This document shows, piece after piece, positions 55,356 to 64,000 of a stretch of DNA of 64,000 nucleotides. The position numbers and the translations under genes were made by a program. The notes below the pieces were generated by a model that did not search any database, was not told where the DNA came from, and saw only the letters and a program-made list of their open reading frames with translations. How positions within the stretch are numbered: position 1 is the first letter of the stretch; each line of letters starts with the position of its first letter. Source of the DNA: Thysanoteuthis rhombus (lineage: Eukaryota > Mollusca > Cephalopoda > Oegopsida > Thysanoteuthidae); assembly GCA_963457665.1 (NCBI GenBank), contig OY735212.1:12934183-12998182 (forward strand), written 5' to 3'.

Positions 55356-56052
55356 AGTACTTTCCAAGTTAGTAAGTGTTGTTCATCTTATATTCACAAT
55401 ATATATTAACCTACGTATACACTCAAATGCTTCAATGTGATATAATTAATTTCATGAAATCTCTTGTTTCACGATTAGATAATTCTAGTAATGGTTGACA
55501 AGTCTGTGATGCTGACCATTACATCTATAATGAATTCGATTTTCACCGGGTGCCACATAACCTTAACCTTGGACCAAACCAAATTACACTTAGTGAAGCA
55601 GAATATACTCTAAATTCATCAAGTTCAGCCGATTTCGACACAAGGCTACTGAAGCATAGCATCAGGTGAGGATCGAACTTACTGCAGTAGTAATAATTAG
55701 CATTTGGAACTTGTTACCTATCATTGTAATAATTGTGGAACTAGTGATTCAAAATCCCTAGGAATTCCATGAAATCGCTAATTTCGTAATTCCACTGTAA
55801 GATATGCACGCTATAAAATCTTGTGATTATTACTTTCATGGCAGCACCCTTTCGGAGAGGGTTTTGAAGGGACCAAACCTCAGGGTGTGTGAAGCAGTCC
55901 GACATTTCGCATGTAAAAGCATTTTCCGTCCAACGAACAAATGTATGGCTTTGAAGTATTCTAGTTACTTCTCTCCAGTGTTGCCAATTTGGATATCTTG
56001 TATCTGAATTTAGATACATATTTTTAGATAAAAGATCTATAACAGGTATTAG
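55356..56052. other. No gene seen
   Basis: GAGGATCGAAC near 55672 looks like an inverse tRNA B box, but no matching A box or second copy was found. Confidence 0.4.
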
Positions 56053-56054
56053 GG

Positions 56055-56452
56055 ACCGTCACCAAAACTGTCACCAAAACTGTCAACATAAGTTTCTTCG
56101 GTTTTCAAACTGGTCTGTCTAGATGGCTATCCGGCTAGCTTGTAATGTATCACGCGTACTGGCTGCATCAATGTTGCTAAAAGGCTGAGAATTTGAACAT
56201 TCACTCCTTATGATGTCTAAAAAAACCCGTCCAAGCAGTTTTTTTTAATGGAGTCCAATTTGCGATGTAGGTTTATGCTAAATTGATCCCTCAATTTGTT
56301 TTTCAGAAAATTGTAACTTTTTAGCGATCACTGCCCAAGAAAGGGATTAGAGATATTCATTGCTCATTCGTTTTTCCAACTTTCCAATTGCCCCCCGCTA
56401 AAAAATTGAATGCTACCAAAAGTCATCGGTTACATGACGGTTTTATCAGATA
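56055..56452 (+). repeat. Dispersed repeat R3, copy 6 (near complete)
   Basis: ACCGTCACCAAAACTGTCAC and a second CCAAAACTGTCAAC, then TGTATCACGCGTACTGGC, ACATTCACTCCTTATGATGT, TGCTAAATTGATCCCTCAAT, TAGCGATCACTGCCCAAGAA, TGCTACCAAAAGTCATCGGT and TACATGACGG. The best copy for building a consensus. Confidence 0.76.
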
Positions 56453-56980
56453 TTTTGTTTTTATCTTCTTCATTAGATTCCTTGAGAACCGCTGATCCCT
56501 ATAACTTCGAACTCGACACTGTACGACCTTGTGGGCTGAATATTTTTTTCTGATGGATATCAACTTCGTACACTGGCAAGTTGTCAAGTAATCACAGTGC
56601 ATGAACGAACACAGACATGTAGAAATTTCTCTAATTGTACTCAGATTATCTATGATCTTTTAATCAAGGTACTAACCATGAATAAGCTCAATATTGCCCG
56701 ATGAATAAGTATCTATATTTACTGATTGTTGCAACCACACGCCTCTCATTACTTCCGCTAATGTGACTAACCATAATCTAAAAGAACATACCCTAGTATA
56801 TAGACATACAAATATCATAATAGATACTACAAATAATGATTTTAGAAATTGCATGTTAGAAACTAAGAACAATGATTTAGGGTAAATAACTTTTCTAGGG
56901 TCGAATTCCCTGAAACCTTGAGGAGCACCATATACTCATGCACACCAATATTCTACCTTCTACCATACTTTGTAGTACAT
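56453..56980. other. No feature seen
   Basis: No repeat or coding region was recognised. Confidence 0.4.
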
Positions 56981-56984
56981 AAAC

Positions 56985-57262
56985 TGCTAGACAGACCTCT
57001 CAATCATGAGCATCGTGGCGTCAATATCTCTTGAACTTGAATTGTCTCGCCATCCTTTTTTTGACTGTCATAATTTCACACATAATCCCTGGGAATCCAC
57101 GTTGTGATTTGAAATCTCCTGTGGTTATCTGATATTCTCGCAAAATAGCCTGCCTATTTTTCTCTTGTATTGTCTCGTGGTCACTTCATGTGCAGCATGG
57201 CCCTTTCTAGTTAGCTTTGCATAGGTCTTAGTTCAACTCAGCTTCCAAGTTTCAGATCCATT
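56985..57262 (-). mobile_element. LINE family A, 3' part fragment (A10)
   Basis: A strongly diverged minus-strand copy. CTCAATCATGAGCATCGTGG, CCCTGGGAATCCACGTTGTG, ATTGTCTCGTGGTCACTTCA, GCATAGGTCTTAGTTCAACT and CAGCTTCCAAGTTTCAGATC are the complement of the region from AETWN-LT to DAHDREMW. No tail is visible. Divergence suggests one of the oldest copies here. Confidence 0.62.
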
Positions 57263-57599
57263 GGTGCCTATTGGGAGGTCCGTTTATTTTTGGAACCTTG
57301 TTTCTAAACTCGTTTTGATTAAAGCCACGGAAATGAGGTATACATCAAAGATCGAACTCGCTTTAGTTGCGATGAACTGTCACACTTTTACACACGCCTT
57401 TTCCATTCAGATATATTCTAAATATTAAGTTTAGAACATCAGAATGATTGCCTATTTGTGAAGAACTCTCATGTGGAAAAAGGAAGTTATTCTGCAGATA
57501 GTAGAGAGATTGGTTTCGAAAGAGGCTTTGATCTATAATGATAAGGGGTGCCGCTGTCAGCACCCAGTGGGGATAACACAGAATTCATTGACACCAGGT

Positions 57600-58502
57600 C
57601 AGTGATTCTGAAGTTGGGGTGCAGGTCACATAAGAGAGCAACTTGACTACTTGTGGGGATAGGGTAATAAGTAATTTTGAATTCGGGTATGAGAAGTAAA
57701 AATTGTTTGATGGCTCAAATCTGAGCTTAACTGATTAATTCCTACTTAAACGATACTATTTGGGAGTTTCAGTGTAGATTCCAAAGAACCTAAACATTAA
57801 GATTACTAAAGTTAAACTCATAAACTACCATGAGGTGCCATTGACGTAGTCAGTCACGAGCTCAAACTCCCGTCGGGGCTGTTTATATTAACTTCGCATT
57901 AATACCATTCGGAGAGACAGAAATCAATGTCCCAAGTCCAAGCTAAAGACAGATTGGGCTCTAAAGCCTAAGGAAGGCAAACAGACTAAAGGAAAGGTAC
58001 CTTTGAATCGAAACCAGGGAGTAGACCCACCTTAAGAAGGTTTGGTGCCAATATTTACGCCCTTCCAGCAGCTTCTATAGCCAAGCTATCACCAAACGCA
58101 ATGCTCCTGCTTTCCCTCTTGACTACATCAGCGAGGCCAAGAGGGGGTTGTCTGAGGCCAGTGCACCCCGATTCCCCCATGTGCCCTGGAGGTTGGCGTT
58201 CCATTGTCTGTGTATAGAAATGATGAAGCAATTGCATCGGTGTTACTGAATTTCCTACAATAAAGAAATTACAAAACATTTAACCGTCCTGAAGTTCAAT
58301 ATTTTTTTTTTACAAAGAATTTTCTTACTTACTGATATTTCATATTTGATTAAAAACTACGTTTTAGTAAAATTTCTGAATTTAACATTACATTATTACA
58401 CCTTTTCAACACCAAATTTGTTTTGCCATTGTTAGGGGTGGCATCAGAATGCTTGAGCTGTCGAGGTGGGGCATGGAGCAAAAAGGTTAGGAACCATTAC
58501 AG
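57600..58502. mobile_element. Possible hAT-like nonautonomous element, ~900 bp
   Basis: The left end CAGTGATTCTGAAGTTGGGG and the right end AAAAAGGTTAGGAACCATTACAG (in two parts AAAAAGGTTAGGA and ACCATTACAG) look like the CAGNGGTTC... termini of hAT elements. The two ends differ, and no 8 bp target duplication is seen. A relatively GC-rich block (57830-58270) with a terminal AATAAAG lies inside and may be a separate insertion. No transposase is detected. Confidence 0.38.
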
Positions 58503-58856
58503 TAAATGAAAAATTCTTTACAAAACTCTTTTCAATGGAAACTTTCTTGGAAAATGTAAAGGTGGTAGACTAAACAACAGGTGTCGTCCGCCGTTTTGCC
58601 GCCAGCGCAAAAATTGAGCGGGAAAAATGAAAGGAGAAATTTTTCTTTCTGGTTTTTTTGTTTGATTATTTGTTCGTTTCTGCTTTTCTTTGTCGCTTTT
58701 TTTCTTCTTCATAAATTATTTAAATCTTTTCTATTTCTTTTTCCTTTCTTCTTGGCGCTTTTCTTTCTTAACTTCCTTCCAATATTAGCGCCTAATTTCT
58801 TTTTCACTTTGACAGCATTACCTCTTCCTGAAACACACATCTTTTGGGGCCTTCAG

Positions 58857-58933
<77 letters not shown>

Positions 58934-61780
58934 CAAACGACAAAAACGCCTGAACAAAAAGATATGAAGATACAACTGGTAAGAGATATCACCGCAACTC
59001 ATCCTTTTTATTCAGCACCAGAACAAGGTCTTTTCCATTCATTTATTTCTATTTAAACATGTTTTCTTCAAGGCTTTGAGGTTTCTTTTTTTGTATTTTC
59101 TATTAAAAATATTTTGGTAACGTTTTAAAAGCCATTAATTGTTCCATGGCGGTGTTCAGTTGACTCAGCCTGTGGAATGTGGAACTCTCTACACAAAAGA
59201 GATATTTTAAACACATTTTTCATGCTTTTTTCCCCTCACTCCAAAAATCATGCGATATCATTCTTCATTCTTTTTCTTCTACTTCAATAATCTTAAACAA
59301 CCACGTGTGAGATTATTGAGGATTATACAATTGTTAGGTATCCCTTCCATTCTATTGGGTCTTTAAAAAAATCTAGAGAAAAGAAACGTTCAGCAATATT
59401 TTTGTTCAGTTTTCATTTTATTTACCGAAAATCTATTTTACTCATTTTTTTCTAATGATTTTTATTAACAGTTTCCTCCCCCAACCCATTTCTTATCAAA
59501 GAATAAAAAGAAAATACTCGTATCAACAATGATTAAGAAAAAATTTCGACAAACCTAAAGGACGCCATCATCGAGAAGCGAATGCAGAATTAAACAAGTG
59601 AAAACGCGATAGAAAGAACAGATGGATATTTTTTTGTAGTATCAAAAGTCACGAGTGAAAAGGGAATTTAAGGAATGGCGAAAGAATGAAAAGCAGTAGG
59701 AATTTTAAGACGAAGACCTACGTCTATTTTCACAACAATGTCTACAACTGCGATATCTGCCAGCCAGTTACCAATCAGAAGACAAAAAAAGAAGAATGTG
59801 TGTCTTGTGTTCTTCCGGGGAAACGCCAAAGTCTGAGATGCGACACACCAGAGGAATTGTTGGTTTCAGAAAGATTTCAAGAGATACAAGAACAAAAAGA
59901 AGACCCCGTGTGTTTGGTAAGAGAGGCGGAAATATGTACGACAGGAACAGCAACGAAGGAATAAATAAATAGAATTCATAAAGAGGACTTGATGGACAGA
60001 ATAGAGAAAGAAAAAAAAATTGAAGAAAATTAAAGAATGATATGCAGAAAGGGAGAAAAAAAGACACAAAAAAGGTTGGGCAAAGTTCGAAAGGATTGAA
60101 TGACGAAGTTAGGAATGAAGAAAAATACATAGGAGCCTCTGACAGAAATCTATTGACCGAGTGAATCGTGGTTGGATAGGAAAAGTCGGACAGTTTAGGG
60201 GGAGTAGGGAGAAGTCCAAATGGAGGAATTTTTTGCTTTTTTTTTTGTTGTCGTGAATCTTCTATTGTCTGCGTATTGTGGTTCGCCTTCGAGATTTCAT
60301 TTTTATTTTTATTTCAATGATTAAGCATCATTATTTTCGGCTTTTTTTGTTCTCCCCCGGATTTTGCTGTGAATATTTCTCTGTATGAGGTTGACATTCT
60401 CATCACATTAGCCGTTTCTTCTTATTCCGAACGTTGCCCAACTTTTCTTCTTCTTCTTCTTCTTCTTCTTCTTCTTCTTCTTCTTCTTCTTCTTCTTCTT
60501 CTTCTTCTTCTTCTCAGCATTCTGGTTCCATTTCCTTTATTCCTCTCTCCATATTTTTCTTCTCTAATTGTCCTTCTCGTTTCTCCTCTCTTCCACTAAG
60601 TTATCCCCCTTATTCTTAAAAAATAATATCCACACTCACGCCCCACCTCTTATTTTTCTCTTCCTCATCTTCATCGTCATCCTATTCAATCTTTAGTCCA
60701 ATTGGGGAGAATTTGTCATATTCAATGTTTCAGTGTTTTCTTTTTTTTTTGTACACGCACACACACAAACACACACGCGCGCACTCACAAGCACATACAC
60801 GTTGATCTGATGTAAGTTGGGGTCATTACTGGGCATGCAGGGACAGATATCCTCTGTAAGTCTATTTAGTTGACTGTGAGATACCATTAAGTGAGTTTGT
60901 GTACCGTGTGACTGTTGTATTCATTAAAATCAAGCTTGTCAATTCTTCACATTTTGCTCAGGCCTCTTTGGCAAAACATTTCATCAACAAGGTCTCCCAG
61001 GCCTCTCTACTGTCCTTATTTGTTTCCCTGCGATTTCCAGTTCCCCCAAGAAGTTTCAGACCATAAAAGAGACTAAGGAGAAAAAGACGGGGCAACTGAT
61101 GGCTAAACAGACTGTTTTGAAAATTGGTTGGGACGCTGGGATGAGGAAAGTACTTTGATGAGGATTAAGGCCACATTGCCCTTGTTAGGCTATTTTCTGT
61201 TAACAATGAATAGCATGATACTTTCCAGACGTCTTCTATTTAGTGCAGGTTAAAACATTTACTATTTGAACTTGTTTTTCGTAACTGTGGTATCCTTTGC
61301 ATTGTTTTATCCTCCTTGTTTGGAACTCTGGGAAAATCACATACATACTACGTGACCAGTGTTCCCTCTGGGATACGCAGGCACGCAGTCGTGCACTAGG
61401 AAGAAATATGTGGCACAGTAAGATAAATATCAATGCTTCAAATGGATTTCGTGAGTTTCGAATGAACAAAAAAGTTGAAGGAAACAACGTTTATTAAACA
61501 ATTAATGTTATGAATGACTTTTTTTCATAAACTTCGAACCAAAAGATCTATGATCGTCTCAAAAATTGTGTAAAAAATATGTTCTGTACACTTAGCTTTT
61601 TCGGTTGCTCGAAGGCTTTTTGTTCCACGCAGGGCGTTATGTAGAAATCTGAGGGAACATCGCACATGCCTTATACAAATATTTACTAAGCTCAACTTTC
61701 TTTGACACAAGGTCAATTGAGAACTAAAAGGATTGCGTTGCAACAATATCCCCGGTCGAAAGGACCCACTGGCTTCGGAA
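58503..61780. other. No gene supported over ~3.3 kb; (TA)n and (CTT)n arrays
   Basis: T/C-rich at 58640-58800, (TA)n at 58856-58932, (CTT)n at 60438-60513 within a pyrimidine-rich stretch, and (CA)n at about 60752-60785. A 92-residue plus-strand frame at 59686-59961 (YNCDICQP..KKEECVSCVLPG) has four cysteines in a zinc-finger-like spacing but no family I recognise and no flanking exon support. Confidence 0.45.
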
Positions 61781-61781
61781 A

Positions 61782-61807
61782 TCATCATCATCATCATCAT
61801 GACCACC

Positions 61808-61841
<34 letters not shown>

Positions 61842-62185
61842 TAATCATTCTGTAACGTCCGTGGTTGGACATAGACTTCCCCCAAAGATCTGCCAAACTT
61901 CTCGATCGTGTGCGTCGCATAATTAATATTTCCCGTGGGTCTGCGTTGTGAGTAGTGATGTCCAACAGTTGTCTGACATTCTTGCAACATGACCAGCCAA
62001 TTGCCATTTGAGTTTTTCTGATTATTCCTATGCTATCCCCTACTGTTTCTCCTCTAATATAATGTGCTTATGTCTTGTAATCTCTCAATGAGAAGTTCCC
62101 CTCCTCTGCACATTGCATAGTTCTTAGTTTGATAGCAAATCTTTCGATTAGGTTCCAGCTTACAAGATGAGAATCGCAAATAAGT
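61782..62185 (-). mobile_element. LINE family A, 3' half fragment (A11)
   Basis: Minus strand. The tail is an (ATC)n/(ACC)n run (61782-61850). Then come GTAACGTCCGTGGTTGGACA, CTTCTCGATCGTGTGCGTCG, GTGATGTCCAACAGTTGTCT, CTTGCAACATGACCAGCCAA and CATTTGAGTTTTTC. A further upstream piece is GCATAGTTCTTAGTTTGATA, CGATTAGGTTCCAGC, which equals the NLTKR region. Parts between them are missing. Confidence 0.75.
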
Positions 62186-62484
62186 AAATCTCTCAACCGC
62201 GAAAAAGATCACATCATGTGACACATACCAATCCAAATGTGATAAGCAAAGAAACACAGAGACATTATTGAGTGTCACACGTGTTCAATTCCAAAATTCT
62301 GTGCATATCCAACGCCCCATGAAGGAAGGATGGTAGTTGGGGGTTCCATTGGAACTGGCAAATACAGCTACTTCCTCTAATTCAAGAATAAGAATCCTCA
62401 TGTATATTCATTGAACAACAGTATCAATCAAAGATGGTAATGGTTTGTACAACTGTAGACATGAGAATGGTGAAGGGTTCTATC

Positions 62485-62960
62485 CTTTTTTTTAATGTGT
62501 GAGTGTGTTTGTTAATCCATTTGTTAGTGCGATCAAGTATTCCCCACCATCTCGTTTTGTGTATAAACTTTAAAATTGTCACCAGAACTCTCATAGAACC
62601 CTCCAAAATATTGCGTTTTTGATTCTACCAAAAAAAAGTTTTTCCGACCTTTTGTGGGCCTTATTTTGATGGGATTATTGATAACATTGATGAATTATTT
62701 TTAATAATAGATTATAATGAATTATGATTAATTATAGTTTCTTATGGGTCTAGATATTTCGAGATGTTTCTTCAAAGTATTTCAGATGTTTTCCGGTTAA
62801 AAACGCAAGTGACGTCATATATAGTTTTTATTCTGACCATATTTGTTCATCGACTGAATCTTTTTAAATGACTTAAAAATTTGCCGCCATGTTTATTCAA
62901 TTATTTGCGATGATGGCTAATATATTTCTATTTCAAATAATGTGTATTTCATCTGTAGCT
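62485..62960 (+). repeat. Dispersed repeat R2, copy 3
   Basis: TCTCGTTTTGTGTATAAACT, CTTTTGTGGGCCTTATTTTG, ATGGGATTATTGATAACATT, then ~60 bp of extra AT-rich sequence, GTCTAGATATTTCGAGATGT, CAGATGTTTTCCGGTTAAAA, GTGACGTCATATATAG and TTCTGACCATATTTGTTC. Noncoding. Confidence 0.65.
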
Positions 62961-63295
62961 CCGATTGTGATATCTTACACTGGGACTTTTATTCATTTGT
63001 GATTACCTTTTTGTGTCTCCGTATATAAAACTCATATCTTGATCCTGTCGGCAATGAGAAATCATTGAGTAATTTGTGCGCTGTATGTCGTATTGATAAT
63101 GACCAAACGTGTTAATCTTCTTGTAACTGCAAAGCTTTTTTGGCATTGCTTCACCCAGGTCTGCTAGATCTCTTACAGTCTGTTCCCCCCTCCCCCATGG
63201 CACGTGTATCTTCCATAAAGATTTCAGGACGTGGGTGAGAATAAGGAGAGTGTCTGGCAACATTCAATCTTGTTTTCTTTTATAGAAAAATTTTG

Positions 63296-63448
63296 GCCGT
63301 TATGATGATCAGTGCTCAAGAAAGACGAGGAAATAAACTTATTCATTGATCATCCCTGTTTTTAACTGATCACCCCCAATAAGGAATGCTGCCAAAAGAC
63401 GTTGGTCACGTGGCAGTTTCTATTGAGTGACTAACCAGGCCAGTTTGT
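63296..63448 (+). repeat. Dispersed repeat R3, copy 7 (distal part)
   Basis: GATGATCAGTGCTCAAGAAA, TTATTCATTGATCATCCCTG, TGCTGCCAAAAGACGTTGGT, CACGTGGCAGTTTCTATTGA, GTGACTAACCAGGCC. It keeps only the last third, as copy 4 does in part. Confidence 0.72.
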
Positions 63449-64000
63449 TCAGTTTTGATGTTTCAATTATTCATAATCGCCATAGTGATAGGTCTTAGAG
63501 TGAAGATCGAACTCACCAGAATACGATGCCCAACTGGCTTGTAAAATTTAAATAGAATAAGCTTACCATCTTTAAAGCAGTAAAATACGAAATGAATCTC
63601 TCTGTTTTATTATATCATTTTAGAAAATGATTTTCTTACTCTTCCGATTACCTCAACATATTGAGTAAAGTCATACATTGTCAGAAAAAAAATCCACACC
63701 GAAATCCTTGAAAAAAAAAAAAAAAAAAAACGAAATCAGAGGGAAATAGAAATTCTGAACGGATACAAGGAAGATGATTATAGCAAGTCGAAACCTCCAA
63801 CAGCTGTAACCAGACTATGTCTTCAAATTTTGTCTGTCGCCAGAAAAAAAAAAACTTCTAGTCACCACCATTGAACAAGACGTCTTCATGTCTGGCAAGA
63901 ACTGAAAAGCTTATGATATTATTAATTGCAAAGATTCCTGAATGTTGTATTCATGCTTTTTATCCTCTTTCGCAATCCCTGGAATTTTATTTCTTTCCCA
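63449..64000. other. No gene seen; poly(A) run at 63.71 kb
   Basis: A ~21 bp A run at 63711-63730. GAAGATCGAACTCACC at about 63502 resembles an inverse B box of a tRNA-derived SINE, but no family partner was found. Confidence 0.4.

Noticed and set aside
59686-59961. A 92-residue plus-strand frame with YNCDICQP and ECVSCVLPG cysteine pairs
   Set aside because: Suggestive of a small zinc-binding exon, but no known family, no clear splice sites, and the surrounding sequence is A/G-rich, which favours K/E/R frames by chance. Left unannotated as a gene.

Overview
The window looks like a gene-poor stretch (intergenic or deep intron) of a large, AT-rich animal nuclear genome. I find no host protein-coding gene, no splice-connected exon series, no tRNA or rRNA gene and no prokaryotic signal. 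Nearly all recognisable content is transposable-element debris and simple repeats. About twenty long (TA)n arrays, (TATC)n and (CA)n blocks, several tRNA-derived SINE families and many decayed LINE copies fit a lophotrochozoan. A cephalopod such as an octopus is my best guess, but that is inference.

Layout. 0-9 kb: a LINE 3' end, long CAGA/CA/TATC/TA microsatellites, a first copy of dispersed repeat R3, a polypyrimidine tract and a trinucleotide cluster. 9-11 kb: (TA)n arrays interleaved with SINE pieces and a ~190 bp foldback element. 12.3-15.1 kb: the best-preserved element, a minus-strand R4/Dong-type LINE with reverse transcriptase, CCHC finger and restriction-like endonuclease, bounded on both sides by (ATT)n and followed by a SINE. 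17-25 kb: copies of an APE-type LINE (family A) and of dispersed repeat R1. 28-31 kb: two tandem duplications and a compound TATC array. 33-34 kb: a SINE dimer. 36-39 kb: LINE family A nested in LINE family B, then a LINE-SINE composite. 40-46 kb: minisatellites, a hAT-like MITE, an internally deleted mariner, and a ~245 bp satellite interrupted by a palindrome. 47-48 kb: the 5' half of a family A LINE. 52-54 kb: two inverted Penelope-like fragments. 55-64 kb: more R3, R2 and family A copies and a hAT-like block.

The genes here do not work together as a pathway; every coding trace belongs to a mobile element. The value of the window is in how the elements are arranged: microsatellite-bounded insertion, nested insertions, a LINE-SINE composite present twice, tandem SINE dimers, foldback elements, and two homologous blocks with hammerhead-like cores. 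R1, R2, R3, S1-S4 and families A/B are my own labels for repeats found by comparing the window with itself; no database was searched.
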